Of a stretch of 64,000 bases of DNA, positions 24,064 to 35,625 are shown in pieces; within the stretch, counting starts at the first letter, position 1; each line of letters starts with the position of its first letter. The notes under the pieces are model-generated. The model ran no database searches and had not been told where the DNA came from. It saw only the letters and a program-made list of their open reading frames with translations. A program made the translations under genes and the position numbers. The DNA is from Brassica napus (taxonomy: Eukaryota > Streptophyta > Magnoliopsida > Brassicales > Brassicaceae): the NCBI RefSeq assembly GCF_020379485.1, contig NW_026014887.1, positions 31,581 to 95,580 on the forward strand. Direction: 5' to 3'.

Positions 24064-27000
24064 TCAGTGACATGGAAGATCCGTGAGTCCAAGTTTAGGA
24101 TGGATGAACTCACAAACCTTGCTGCTGGCTGCCTTGGTGAATATGTCAGCTAGTTGATCTTCACTTCTTGTGTAGCATGGAAGAATCACTTGCTGCTCCA
24201 CTGCTTGTCTCACCTTGTGACAGTCCACTTCTATATGCTTAGTCCTCTCATGGAACACAGAGTTTGATGCAATGTGTATTGCTGCCTGATTGTCACAATG
24301 CATAGTCATTGGCGTGGAGATCTCTATGCCCAAGTCCTTTAGCAGTCCCTTGATCCATATGAGTTCACTAGTAAGCTTCCTCATAGATCGGTACTCTGCC
24401 TCAGCACTTGAGCAAGAGACCACCTTCTGCTTCTTGCTCTTCCATGTGACTAGGTTTCCTCCAATAAAGGTGCAATAGCCTGTGGTTGATCTCCTATCAA
24501 CTCGATCTCCAGCCCAATCAGCATCACAATACCCAACAACTTCAGTACTCTTGTTGCAAGCCATCCACACTCCTTGACCTGGCGCCTCTCTTAAGTATCT
24601 CAAGATCCTTTCCACCATGTTCCAATGATGTACCTTAGGAGCTTGCATATGTTGGCTCACTTGGTTCACAGCAAAACACACATCCGGCCTTGTGATAGTA
24701 AGATAGATAAGCTTCCCAACCATTCTTCTATACCTCTTGACATCCTCAAAGGGAGTTGCATCAAACTCCCCCTCACGCATAACCTTGTAGCCTTCTTCTA
24801 GTGGTGTCTTGGCCACTCTTCCTCCAAGGTCTCCTGCCTCCTTTAGAATGTCCAAAGTATACTTTCTTTGGGACAGAAACAATCCTTCCTTTGTTCTGCA
24901 CATCTCAATGCCGAGGAAGTACTTCAGCTCTCCTAGATCCTTGATGTCAAATGCAGTCTTGAGGAATGTCTTGGTTGAGTTGATTCCCTCCTTGTTACTA
25001 CCAGTGATGATGATATCATCCACATAGACTAGGATTACCACAATCCCTTGCTTGCTTGTGAGAGTAAAGAGTGTATGATCAGCTTGAGACTTCACAAAGC
25101 CTCTTCCATTCAGTGTAGTACTTAGCTTGTGGTACCAGGCTCTTGGTGATTGCTTTAAGCCATAGATAGCCTTTCTGAGTCTAAGAACATTCCCTGGTTT
25201 CACCATCTCTTCCATTCCGGGAGGTGGCCTCATGTATACTTCATCTTCTAGTTCACCTTGCAAGAAAGCATTCTTCACATCCATTTGCCAAAGATCCCAC
25301 TCTAGGTTCACTGCTAGTGAGAGAACTATCCGGATTGTATGAAGCTTGGCCACTGGTGCAAAGGTGTCTAGATAGTCTTCTCCATACACTTGTGTGTATC
25401 CCCTTGCCACCAGCCTGGTCTTCTTTCTTTCTGGTTTCCCATTTGCAAGATACTTGATGGTGTGTATGAGTCTACTGGTCACGGCTTTCTTCCCTCTTGG
25501 AAGCTCTGTCTCATACCAGGTGTTGTTTCTTTCCATAGCTCCCATTTCATCATTCACTGATTCCCTCCATTCATCATTGTCCATAGCTTCTGCATATGTT
25601 CTTGGTATCCATTCCTGATCCAATGAACCCACAAAGGCTTGATGTTCTTCTGGATAGTAAGCAAGGGAGCACACGGCACTGGGTGGATGAGCTACTGCCT
25701 CTGCGTTGAAGTATACTCTAGTGTTGTTCCAGTTTGAAACCGGTTTCCTCTGTCTTGTGCTTCTCCTAAGCTGCTGCACCTCTTGTACATCTTCTTGTCC
25801 ACTTGATTCGACTCCTCCAGAGTTCACATCAGTGGTTTGGTCAGCCTCTTGCTGCATCTGCTCATCCGGATCATGAACATTAGGATCATTGCTCTCAGCC
25901 TCATGATCATTGTTGTTCCCCCATTCAGGATCAGGATGAGGATGTGGGGTTGTGGTAGAATCTTGTGGAGCTCTCACTGTCTCCGGAACAGCTCCAGTCT
26001 CCTGAGTGCCAGCAGATGGAAACAAACTGATTCCCAAGTTCTGCATAAGCCGCCTTAGTGTGTCTGCTCTGTCCGAGGAAGGTTGAGAGAGATCTTTGAG
26101 CTCATCCCAACTTTTCTTCTCAAAGTATCCTCTGGATTCCACAAACTTCACATCTCTGGAGACTAAGACCTTCCTGGCCTCTGGAACATAGCATTTATAC
26201 CCCTTTTGGGTAGTGGAATAGCCAAGAAAAACTGCCTTGGTGCTCCGTGGCTCAAGCTTGTTTCTCTGTCCATCTGGCTGCAAGACATAACACAAGCAAC
26301 CAAATACACGTAAATGATCAATAGAGGGTTTTCTTTTGTTCAGTACCTCATATGGTGTGAGGTCACCAAGGATTCTGGTTGGAGTGCGGTTGATCAGATA
26401 ACATGCTGTCATGACTGCATCACTCCAGAACCGCTTAGGAACATTGGTCTGAAACATCATGGATCTGGCCACGCCCATAAGGTGCCGGTTTTTCCTCTCA
26501 GCCACTCCATTCTGTTGGGGTGTATATGGACAGCTCGTTTGATGAAGTATTCCATGCTTGGCTAGGTAATTTTTGAAACCATGACTTGTGTATTCCCCCC
26601 CATTGTCTGACCTGAACACTTTGATCTTAACATTGAATTGATTAGTTATGTAAGTTTGGAAATTAATGAAAGCATCTAGCACTCTATCTTTAGTTGGAAT
26701 CATAGTCAGCCAAGTATATTTTGATTTCTGATCTATAAATGTGACAAAATACTTATGATTCTCCCTAGATATGCATGGTGCAGTCCAAACATCAGAGTGT
26801 ATAAGATCAAAGCAATTTTCATAGATTGTAGATGACTTAGGGAAAACGGTCTTGCAATGTTTACCAAGGATACAAGCTTCACAGCCATCATTTTTAAAAG
26901 AAATATCAGGTAACAACAAGTTCAGTGCACGGGAATGAGGATGGCCTAGCCTAGCATGCCACAATACATCATGATCTAAGACAGGAATTGAACTAAAAGC

Positions 27001-28131
27001 TGAAGATAAATAAGAAGGAGTCTTGGCGTCTTCAAGAAGGTAGAGATCTCCCTTTGTCACACCTTTGCCAATCAACTTAAGAGTCTCAATATCCTGAAAC
27101 ACAACTTCATTAGGACTAAATATGACATTACAATTTAGATCAGTAGTAGCCCTTTTTACAGAAAGAAGGTTAGAGGCAAAAGTAGGCATATAGAAAGCTT
27201 TAGAGTCTTTATCAAACAGCTTAAGTGTTCCTACTCCCTTAATTGGAATTTTATCACCATTAGCTATCATCACATTGCCTATCACAGGTTCTATGTTACT
27301 AATCAAGTTAACATCACTTATCATATGGTGAGAGGCGCCTGAGTCTATAACTAAAGGCTTAACTCTCTCAGTTTGGTGAGCTACTTGATAAGAAGTAAAG
27401 AGACCTCTAGGCGTGTGATAAGTAGCATTAAGAGAAGTTCCAAGGGTGTTACCGGACTCCTTAAGAGCTTTGATGAGAGCCTCAATGTCAGACTTCTTGA
27501 TGGTATCATCATGGCCCTGCTTCTTCTCCTCAACAGCTTGAGAGCGGTTGGATGTTTCTCCAATGTCACCCGAGTAGTTGGCCCTTCCTTCAGTTCTGAA
27601 TTTGGCCGGTTTGAGATGTGGGTGAAGGATCCAGCACTTGTCCTTCCCATGACCCTTCTTCTTGCAGTGGTCACACACCCACACCTTCCTATCCTCAGGC
27701 TTATAGTATCCTTTGTTGGCTACTCCGGCAGGTTTGTTCTCGGCTCCTTCAGCTTGATTGGCCATCACCATCTCTCCCTTTCTCTTAAAGAGACCCACTG
27801 AGCCGTGCTCCTTTTGGATCTCCGCACACACTTCATCAAGGGAGGGAAGCTCCTTGTTCCTCAGTATGTGCCTGATTAGGTCATCATACCCTGGGTTAAG
27901 GGTAAGTAGTAAGGCAAAGACCTTATCCTGCTCTCTCCTCTCATGGAGAACATCTGGGTCGACAGTGGCTGGCCTGAGCATCTCTAGCTCGGCCCATAGG
28001 GACCGGAACTTCCCAAAGTGAGCATCAAAGTCTGTGTCCTCTTGACTGAGAGAGTTGATGGCTCCTTTCACTTCATACACCTTGCTTATGTTGGATTTAT
28101 TAGCATATACCTTCTTAAGAGTGTCCCACAA
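24064..28131 (-). CDS. gag-pol: Copia polyprotein: Gag C-terminal part, protease, integrase, RT, RNase H
   Basis: 1355 codons open to the stop at 24064. In order: Gag C-terminal half; CCHC zinc knuckle C153, C156, H161, C166; aspartic protease DSGA 263-266; integrase zinc-binding H392, H397, C417, C420; integrase core D447, D509, E545 (35-residue spacing between the last two); an acidic Ser/Pro-rich linker ending LRRSTRQRKP near 788-797; RT with YVDD 1036-1039; RNase H with CDADWAGD and SSAEAEYR. Together these proteins cut, copy and integrate the element. The first Met shown is not the real start: the 5' end of gag lies in another frame at 28149-28430. An RT position that is Trp in copia-B (SRWIFTIKY) is Leu here (SRLIHTIKY), possibly decay. 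Confidence 0.92.
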   Translation of the reverse strand: MWDTLKKVYANKSNISKVYEVKGAINSLSQEDTDFDAHFGKFRSLWAELEMLRPATVDPDVLHERREQDKVFALLLTLNPGYDDLIRHILRNKELPSLDEVCAEIQKEHGSVGLFKRKGEMVMANQAEGAENKPAGVANKGYYKPEDRKVWVCDHCKKKGHGKDKCWILHPHLKPAKFRTEGRANYSGDIGETSNRSQAVEEKKQGHDDTIKKSDIEALIKALKESGNTLGTSLNATYHTPRGLFTSYQVAHQTERVKPLVIDSGASHHMISDVNLISNIEPVIGNVMIANGDKIPIKGVGTLKLFDKDSKAFYMPTFASNLLSVKRATTDLNCNVIFSPNEVVFQDIETLKLIGKGVTKGDLYLLEDAKTPSYLSSAFSSIPVLDHDVLWHARLGHPHSRALNLLLPDISFKNDGCEACILGKHCKTVFPKSSTIYENCFDLIHSDVWTAPCISRENHKYFVTFIDQKSKYTWLTMIPTKDRVLDAFINFQTYITNQFNVKIKVFRSDNGGEYTSHGFKNYLAKHGILHQTSCPYTPQQNGVAERKNRHLMGVARSMMFQTNVPKRFWSDAVMTACYLINRTPTRILGDLTPYEVLNKRKPSIDHLRVFGCLCYVLQPDGQRNKLEPRSTKAVFLGYSTTQKGYKCYVPEARKVLVSRDVKFVESRGYFEKKSWDELKDLSQPSSDRADTLRRLMQNLGISLFPSAGTQETGAVPETVRAPQDSTTTPHPHPDPEWGNNNDHEAESNDPNVHDPDEQMQQEADQTTDVNSGGVESSGQEDVQEVQQLRRSTRQRKPVSNWNNTRVYFNAEAVAHPPSAVCSLAYYPEEHQAFVGSLDQEWIPRTYAEAMDNDEWRESVNDEMGAMERNNTWYETELPRGKKAVTSRLIHTIKYLANGKPERKKTRLVARGYTQVYGEDYLDTFAPVAKLHTIRIVLSLAVNLEWDLWQMDVKNAFLQGELEDEVYMRPPPGMEEMVKPGNVLRLRKAIYGLKQSPRAWYHKLSTTLNGRGFVKSQADHTLFTLTSKQGIVVILVYVDDIIITGSNKEGINSTKTFLKTAFDIKDLGELKYFLGIEMCRTKEGLFLSQRKYTLDILKEAGDLGGRVAKTPLEEGYKVMREGEFDATPFEDVKRYRRMVGKLIYLTITRPDVCFAVNQVSQHMQAPKVHHWNMVERILRYLREAPGQGVWMACNKSTEVVGYCDADWAGDRVDRRSTTGYCTFIGGNLVTWKSKKQKVVSCSSAEAEYRSMRKLTSELIWIKGLLKDLGIEISTPMTMHCDNQAAIHIASNSVFHERTKHIEVDCHKVRQAVEQQVILPCYTRSEDQLADIFTKAASSKVCEFIHPKLGLTDLPCH

Positions 28132-28430
28132 CTCTTTGGAGGTCTCACAAAAGCATAAGCCTCTTGGAGAGAAGGAGCGAGGCTATTCTGGATGATAGAC
28201 AACACCATGAGGTCCTCCTGACCTTTCTTCTTCTCCCCAGCATCCGCAATCACCACCTCTTTGCCATCCTCTCCTAGGACAGTCTTCTTGGTGGGGCGGC
28301 CTTCTTCAACAATTTCCCAAAGACCTCTGCCTCCGAGAGCTGTTTTGGCAAGTCTTGCCCATGTCAGGTAGTTAGGACCCTTGAGTGTGACTGGTATCAT
28401 CACCATCTTTGTGTTCTCAGAGGTATCCAT
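28086..28430 (-). pseudogene. gag: Copia-A gag N-terminal part, frameshifted
   Basis: The likely start is the Met at 28430 (MDTSENTKMVMIP), chosen over the upstream Met at 28496 because the copia Gag N-terminal domain begins right after it (KGPNYLTWARLAKTAL, GLWEIVEEG). Coding identity is lost near 28149-28152, where a run of A on the plus strand is one base shorter than the frame needs; the reading then ends in an unrelated tail at 28086 while the true gag frame continues in the 4064-base ORF. Either a decay mutation or a homopolymer sequencing error would give this. Confidence 0.85.
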
Positions 28431-28591
28431 CAAGAGAGACAAGAAAAGAAAAGGTTTCGGATGGTTTTTGCTATTTTTGGCAAATTCTGGAAACAAAGAA
28501 TCAAGAACAAGATGAACTTTGCCAAAAATAGAATTTAGAACACATAGAATTTGCGGAAGAAAGAAAAAGGTTTAGGTCTCAAGAGTAAGGT

Positions 28592-28604
28592 AGCTCTGAT
28601 ACCA
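28592..28604 (-). other. Primer-binding site of copia-A, initiator tRNA-Met
   Basis: Minus-strand TGGTATCAGAGCT begins immediately after the 5' LTR end, with no spacer. Confidence 0.92.
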
Positions 28605-29107
28605 TAAAAGAATATGAGATTTGTTTAAGTCATTATGAGAATTATGAAGAAGGTGAAGAGAATTGAGAGAGAGAGAGAGAGAGTGAATCGCATAAGACTA
28701 AAGAGAAGAGGAACTCAATTTCTTGATTCATTTGGTTCTGGTTACATGCCTTAAATAGATACAACAATGAATAAACTAATGGCAAGTTGACATAGAAGAA
28801 AAGAATAAACAAAGGGGACTGATCAAGGCAAGGTGCGCACAGCAAAGGTGGAAAGCGACAGCACCAAACGGCTCTCTCTCCTTTGAACCACCTTGTCCTC
28901 TTCTTCAACGGATCCCTTCTCTTGGCCGACATCTTTTAAATATCTTAAGGCAAGTATCACATCCTTCTTGATCACAGATAAGTCTCCTCTTGTCTTGCAC
29001 GCCAAGTTAGATCACACTTGTACGGACAAGCTCACTTTGATCACTCCGGATGCATGTCTTGACTTGATTTCTTCTTCCTCTATGTCATTCATGCTTTCAT
29101 GTCAACA
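28605..29107 (-). repeat. 5' LTR of copia-A (503 bp)
   Basis: Starts TGTTGACATG at 29107 and ends TTCTTTTA at 28605 in element sense. Against the 3' LTR it shows four substitutions, one shorter GA unit and two single-base indels. The last dinucleotide is TA here and CA in the 3' LTR. Confidence 0.95.
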
Positions 29108-29112
29108 CTTAC
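29108..29112. repeat. Target-site duplication CTTAC, right of copia-A
   Basis: Second copy of the duplication at 23412-23416; the satellite resumes as ATCGCGATTCATCC in phase. Confidence 0.95.
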
Positions 29113-32100
29113 ATCGCGATTCATCCTGGTTTGATAAGAATGACAAAGAAGCTGTCATATTCCCAAACAGGAAAACTGGGATCACCTGATTTGAAAGTGG
29201 GATAGCTTCTTCATCCTAACTCCTTTGAGATTTATTCAGCTTCTTGGTGATTCTCCACTACTTTATGTTTCAAAATCAAGCTTCTTACATCGCGATTCAT
29301 CCTGGTTTGATTAGAATGACAAAGAAGCTGTCATATTCCCAAACAAGAAAACTGGGATCACCTGATTTGAAAGTGGGATAGCTTCTTCATCCTAACTCCT
29401 ATGAGATTTATTCAGCTTCCTGGTGATTCTCCACTACTTTATGTATCAAAATCAAGCTTCTTACATCGCGATTCATCCTGGTTTGATTAGAATGACAAAG
29501 AAGCTGTCATATTCCCAAACAGGAAAACTGGGATCACCTGATTTGAAAGTGGGATAGCTTCTTCATCCTAACTCCTATGAGATTTATTCAGCTTCCTGGT
29601 GATTCTCCACTACTTTATGTATCAAAATCAAGCTTCTTACATCGCGATTCATCCTGGTTTGATTAGAATGACAAAGAAGCTGTCATATTCCCAAACAGGA
29701 AAACTGGGATCACCTGATTTGAAAGTGGGATAGCTTCTTCATCCTAACTCCTATGAGATTTATTCAGCTTCCTGATGATTCTCCACTACTTTATGTATCA
29801 AAATCAAGCTTCTTACATCGCGATTCATCCTGGTTTGATTAGAATGACAAAGAAGCTGTCATATTCCCAAACACGAAAACTGGGATCACCTGATTTGAAA
29901 GTGGGATAGCTTCTTCATCCTAACTCCTATGAGATTTATTCAGCTTCCTGGTGATTCTCCACTACTTTATGTATCAAAATCAAGCTTCTTACATCGCGAT
30001 TCATCCTGGTTTGATTAGAATGACAAAGAAGCTGTCATATTCCCAAACAGAAAACTGGGATCACCTGATTTGAAAGTGGGATAGCTTCTTCATCCTAACT
30101 CCTATGAGATTTATTCAGCTTCCTGGTGATTCTCCACTACTTTATGTTTCAAAATCAAGCTTCTTACATCGCGATTCATCCTGGTTTGATTAGAATGACA
30201 AAGAAGCTGTCATATTCCCAAACAAGAAAACTGGGATCACCTGATTTGAAAGTGGGATAGCTTCTTCATCCTAACTCCTATGAGATTTATTCAGCTTCCT
30301 GGTGATTCTCCACTACTTTATGTATCAAAATCAAGCTTCTTACATCGCGATTCATCCTGGTTTGATTAGAATGACAAAGAAGCTGTCATATTCCCAAACA
30401 GGAAAACTGGGATCACCTGATTTGAAAGTGGGATAGCTTCTTCATCCTAACTCCTATGAGATTTATTCAGCTTCCTGGTGATTCTCCACTACTTTATGTA
30501 TCAAAATCAAGCTTCTTACATCGCGATTCATCCTGGTTTGATTAGAATGACAAAGAAGCTGTCATATTCCCAAACAGGAAAACTGGGATCACCTGATTTG
30601 AAAGTGGGATAGCTTCTTCATCCTAACTCCTATGAGATTTATTCAGCTTCCTGATGATTCTCCACTACTTTATGTATCAAAATCAAGCTTCTTACATCGC
30701 GATTCATCCTGGTTTGATTAGAATGACAAAGAAGCTGTCATATTCCCAAACAGGAAAACTGGGATCACCTGATTTGAAAGTGGGATAGCTTCTTCATCCT
30801 AACTCCTATGAGATTTATTCAGCTTCCTGGTGATTCTCCACTACTTTATGTATCAAAATCAAGCTTCTTACATCGCGATTCATCCTGGTTTGATTAGAAT
30901 GACAAAGAAGCTGTCATATTCCCAAACAGGAAAACTGGGATCACCTGATTTGAAAGTGGGATAGCTTCTTCATCCTAACTCCTATGAGATTTATTCAGCT
31001 TCCTGGTGATTCTCCACTACTTTATGTTTCAAAATCAAGCTTCTTACATCGCGATTCATCCTGGTTTGATTAGAATGACAAAGAAGCTGTCATATTCCCA
31101 AACAGGAAAACTGGGATCACCTGATTTGAAAGTGGGATAGCTTCTTCATCCTAACTCCTATGAGATTTATTCAGCTTCCTGGTGATTCTCCACTACTTTA
31201 TGTATCAAAATCAAGCTTCTTACATCGCGATTCATCCTGGTTTGATTAGAATGACAAAGAAGCTGTCATATTCCCAAACAGGAAAACTGGGATCACCTGA
31301 TTTGAAAGTGGGATAGCTTCTTCATCCTAACTCCTATGAGATTTATTCAGCTTCCTGATGATTCTCCACTACTTTATGTATCAAAATCAAGCTTCTTACA
31401 TCGCGATTCATCCTGGTTTGATTAGAATGACAAAGAAGCTGTCATATTCCCAAACAGGAAAACTGGGATCACCTGATTTGAAAGTGGGATAGCTTCTTCA
31501 TCCTAACTCCTATGAGATTTATTCAGCTTCCTGGTGATTCTCCACTACTTTATGTATCAAAATCAAGCTTCTTACATCGCGATTCATCCTGGTTTGATTA
31601 GAATGACAAAGAAGCTGTCATATTCCCAAACAGGAAAACTGGGATCACCTGATTTGAAAGTGGGATAGCTTCTTCATCCTAACTCCTATGAGATTTATTC
31701 AGCTTCCTGATGATTCTCCACTACTTTATGTATCAAAATCAAGCTTCTTACATCGCGATTCATCCTGGTTTGATTAGAATGACAAAGAAGCTGTCATATT
31801 CCCAAACAGGAAAACTGGGATCACCTGATTTGAAAGTGGGATAGCTTCTTCATCCTAACTCATGTGAGATTTATTCGACTTCTTGGTCATTCTCCACTAC
31901 TTTGTATCAAAATCAAGCTTCTTACATCGCGATTCATCCTGGTTTGATTAGAATGACAAAGAAGCTGTCATATTCCCAAACAGGAAAACTGGGATCACCT
32001 GATTTGAAAGTGGGATAGCTTCTTCATCCTAACTCCTATGAGATTTATTCAGCTTCTTGATGATTCTCCACTACTTTATGTATCAAAATCAAGCTTCTTA

Positions 32101-35088
32101 CATCGCGATTCATCCTGTTTTGATTAGAATGACAAAGAAGCTGTCATATTCCCAAACAGGAAAACTGGGATCACCTGATTTGAAAGTGGGATAGCTTCTT
32201 CATCCTAACTCCTATGAGATTTATTCGACTTCCTGGTGATTCTCCACTACTTTATGTATCAAAATCAAGCTTCTTACATCGCGATTCATCCTGGTTTGAT
32301 TAGAATGACAAAGAAGCTGTCATATTCCCAAACAGGAAAACTGGGATCACCTGATTTGAAAGTGGGATAGCTTCTTCATCCTAACTCCTATGAGATTTAT
32401 TCAGATTCCTGGTGATTCTCCACTACTTTATGTTTCAAAATCAAGCTTCTTACATCGCGATTCATCCTGGTTTGATTAGAATGACAAAGAAGCTGTCATA
32501 TTCCCAAACAGGAAAACTGGGATCACCTGATTTGAAAGTGGGATAGCTTCTTCATCCTAACTCCTATGAGATTTATTCAGCTTCCTGGTGATTCTCCACT
32601 ACTTTATGTATCAAAATCAAGCTTCTTACATCGCGATTCATCCTGGTTTGATTAGAATGACAAAGAAGCTGTCATATTCCCAAACAGGAAAACTGGGATC
32701 ACCTGATTTGAAAGTGGGATAGCTTCTTCATCCTAACTCCTATGAGATTTATTCAGCTTCCTGGTGATTCTCCACTACTTTATGTATCAAAATCAAGCTT
32801 CTTACATCGCGATTCATCCTGGTTTGATTAGAATGACAAAGAAGCTGTCATATTCCCAAACAGGAAAACTGGGATCACCTGATTTGAAAGTGGGATAGCT
32901 TCTTCATCCTAACTCCTATGAGATTTATTCAGCTTCCTGGTGATTCTCCACTACTTTATGTATCAAAATCAAGCTTCTTACATCGCGATTCATCCTGGTT
33001 TGATTAGAATGACAAAGAAGCTGTCATATTCCCAAACAGGAAAACTGGGATCACCTGATTTGAAAGTGGGATAGCTTCTTCATCCTAACTCCTATGAGAT
33101 TTATTCAGCTTCCTGGTGATTCTCCACTACTTTATGTATCAAAATCAAGCTTCTTACATCGCGATTCATCCTGGTTTGATTAGAATGACAAAGAAGCTGT
33201 CATATTCCCAAACAGGAAAACTGGGATCACCTGATTTGAAAGTGGGATAGCTTCTTCATCCTAACTCCTATGAGATTTATTCAGCTTCCTGGTGATTCTC
33301 CACTACTTTATGTATCAAAATCAAGCTTCTTACATCGCGATTCATCCTGGTTTGATTAGAATGACAAAGAAGCTGTCATATTCCCAAACAGGAAAACTGG
33401 GATCACCTGATTTGAAAGTGGGATAGCTTCTTCATCCTAACTCCTATGAGATTTATTCAGCTTCCTGGTGATTCTCCACTACTTTATGTATCAAAATCAA
33501 GCTTCTTACATCGCGATTCATCCTGGTTTGATTAGAATGACAAAGAAGCTGTCATATTCCCAAACAGGAAAACTGGGATCACCTGATTTGAAAGTGGGAT
33601 AGCTTCTTCATCCTAACTCCTATGAGATTTATTCAGCTTCCTGGTGATTCTCCACTACTTTATGTATCAAAATCAAGCTTCTTACATCGCGATTCATCCT
33701 GGTTTGATTAGAATGACAAAGAAGCTGTCATATTCCCAAACAGGAAAACTGGGATCACCTGATTTGAAAGTGGGATAGCTTCTTCATCCTAACTCCTATG
33801 AGATTTATTCAGCTTCCTGGTGATTCTCCACTACTTTATGTATCAAAATCAAGCTTCTTACATCGCGATTCATCCTGGTTTGATTAGAATGACAAAGAAG
33901 CTGTCATATTCCCAAACAGGAAAACTGGGATCACCTGATTTGAAAGTGGGATAGCTTCTTCATCCTAACTCCTATGAGATTTATTCAGCTTCCTGGTGAT
34001 TCTCCACTACTTTATGTATCAAAATCAAGCTTCTTACATCGCGATTCATCCTGGTTTGATTAGAATGACAAAGAAGCTGTCATATTCCCAAACAGGAAAA
34101 CTGGGATCACCTGATTTGAAAGTGGGATAGCTTCTTCATCCTAACTCCTATGAGATTTATTCAGCTTCCTGGTGATTCTCCACTACTTTATGTATCAAAA
34201 TCAAGCTTCTTACATCGCGATTCATCCTGGTTTGATTAGAATGACAAAGAAGCTGTCATATTCCCAAACAGGAAAACTGGGATCACCTGATTTGAAAGTG
34301 GGATAGCTTCTTCATCCTAACTCCTATGAGATTTATTCAGCTTCCTGATGATTCTCCACTACTTTATGTATCAAAATCAAGCTTCTTACATCGCGATTCA
34401 TCCTGGTTTGATTAGAATGACAAAGAAGCTGTCATATTCCCAAACAGGAAAACTGGGATCACCTGATTTGAAAGTGGGATAGCTTCTTCATCCTAACTCC
34501 TATGAGATTTATTCGACTTCCTGGTGATTCTCCACTACTTTATGTATCAAAATCAAGCTTCTTACATCGCGATTCATCCTGGTTTGATTAGAATGACAAA
34601 GAAGCTGTCATATTCCCAAACAGGAAAACGGGGATCACCTGATTTGAAAGTGGGATAGCTTCTTCATCCTAACTCCTATGAGATTTATTCAGCTTCCTGG
34701 TGATTCTCCACTACTTTATGTTTCAAAATCAAGCTTCTTACATCGCGATTCATCCTGGTTTGATTAGAATGACAAAGAAGCTGTCATATTCCCAAACAGG
34801 AAAACTGGGATCACCTGATTTGAAAGTGGGATAGCTTCTTCATCCTAACTCCTATGAGATTTATTCAGCTTCCTGGTGATTCTCCACTACTTTATGTATC
34901 AAAATCAAGCTTCTTACATCGCGATTCATCCTGGTTTGATTAGAATGACAAAGAAGCTGTCATATTCCCAAACAGGAAAACTGGGATCACCTGATTTGAA
35001 ATTTGGATAGCTTCTTCATCCTAACTCCTATGAGATTTATTCAGCTTCCTGGTGATTCTCCACTACTTTATGTTTCAAAATCAAGCTT
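29113..35088 (+). repeat. 176-bp satellite, array 2 (about 34 monomers)
   Basis: Same monomer and orientation as array 1. It is more varied: scattered TGTTTC, CTGATGATTC, CAAGAAAAC, ACTCATGTGAG and a few single-base deletions, concentrated at 29.1-32.5 kb and again near 34.5-35.1 kb, next to the two copia insertions. The stretch 32.6-34.3 kb is nearly uniform. No genes. Confidence 0.93.
29287..31046 (+). repeat. Five-monomer higher-order repeat, two copies
   Basis: Three private variants recur at 879-880 bases: CAAGAAAAC at 29344 and 30223, CTGATGATTC at 29772 and 30651, TGTTTC at 29266, 30145 and 31025. 880 is five monomers, and the single missing base is explained by a one-base deletion near 30049. 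This is a segmental duplication of a 5-monomer block. Confidence 0.75.
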
Positions 35089-35093
35089 CTTAC
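35089..35093. repeat. Target-site duplication CTTAC, left of copia-B
   Basis: Matches 40823-40827. Same pentamer and same monomer position as copia-A. Confidence 0.95.
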
Positions 35094-35234
35094 TATACAC
35101 TTTTGTGTATTAGAGTGTTTCTAACCAAGTTTAAGAACAATCATACTGTTTTATGTAAGATTAAAGAGATTAAGAGAATAAGTAGAAAGAGAATACTCAA
35201 AACTCCATTAATTAATAACTGATGAGGTTTACAA

Positions 35235-35243
35235 GTATATATA
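35235..35243 (-). promoter_or_regulatory. TATA-like box in the copia-B LTR
   Basis: Minus-strand CTATATATAC, a strong plant TATA match; the copy at 40443-40451 in the 5' LTR would be the active promoter. Inferred from motif and position. Confidence 0.45.
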
Positions 35244-35502
35244 GAGAGAGCAACAAGGGTTTTCGAAATGTATAAGCATGTGGAGTCAAAGGACAGGCTG
35301 GAACTCCTTTTGAATCACTTGGCTGTGCTTTCTCACATGCTTGCACTAGTGTAAAAGCATCCTCTCCTTTCCAGCATCATACAGGCTGTCAAAGTGATCC
35401 CTTATCCTTCCTTATCCTCTTCCAACGTCTCACTTAGGATAAGAAAGGATTAACCTCAGTTAGACTCCAATCTAACCCATCCGGGTAACTTCTCTTCTTC
35501 TC

Positions 35503-35541
35503 ACTTTAGTTACCACAGTAAAACTAAAGTTACTGTGGTAA
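35503..35541. repeat. Two overlapping inverted repeats in the copia-B LTR
   Basis: TTACCACAGTAA (35510-35521) is the exact reverse complement of TTACTGTGGTAA (35530-35541), giving a 12-bp stem. ACTTTAGTT (35503-35511) is the exact reverse complement of AACTAAAGT (35522-35530), giving a 9-bp stem. The two stems share bases and so are mutually exclusive. Repeated at 40711-40749 in the 5' LTR. Confidence 0.85.
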
Positions 35542-35614
35542 ATCCCAAAGTTACTGACTAACCCAATACTCTTCCTCTATCAATGTATCCACTCCTCATC
35601 TCCTCATCTCAACA

Positions 35615-35625
35615 CTCCCCCTCAA
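35615..35625 (-). other. Polypurine tract of copia-B
   Basis: Minus-strand TTGAGGGGGAG next to the 3' LTR, identical to copia-A. Confidence 0.85.

Larger units (their letters stand above)
23417..29107 (-). mobile_element. Ty1/copia LTR retrotransposon copia-A, complete, one frameshift
   Basis: A full element of 5691 bp on the minus strand with two 503-bp LTRs, PBS, gag-pol in the order Gag, protease, integrase, RT, RNase H (the copia order), conserved hairpin and polypurine tract, bounded by a CTTAC duplication. The LTRs differ at four substitutions and three small indels (the GA microsatellite and two single bases), about 0.8% substitution. With the commonly used Brassicaceae rate of 1.5e-8 per site per year that would be roughly a quarter of a million years (an estimate). 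A 1-base deletion in gag makes this copy non-autonomous as sequenced. Confidence 0.95.
35094..35614 (-). repeat. 3' LTR of copia-B (521 bp)
   Basis: Element-sense start TGTTGAGATGAGG at 35614 and end AAAGTGTATA at 35094 (TG...TA ends). It differs from 40302-40822 only at CAATGTATCC versus CATTGTATCC near 35581. A TATA-like GTATATATAG lies at 35235-35243. Paired inverted repeats lie at 35503-35541. Confidence 0.96.

Noticed and set aside
27373..27801. 142-codon plus-strand frame within copia-A
   Set aside because: It is antisense to the Gag/protease region of the polyprotein; only the minus frame has recognisable domains.
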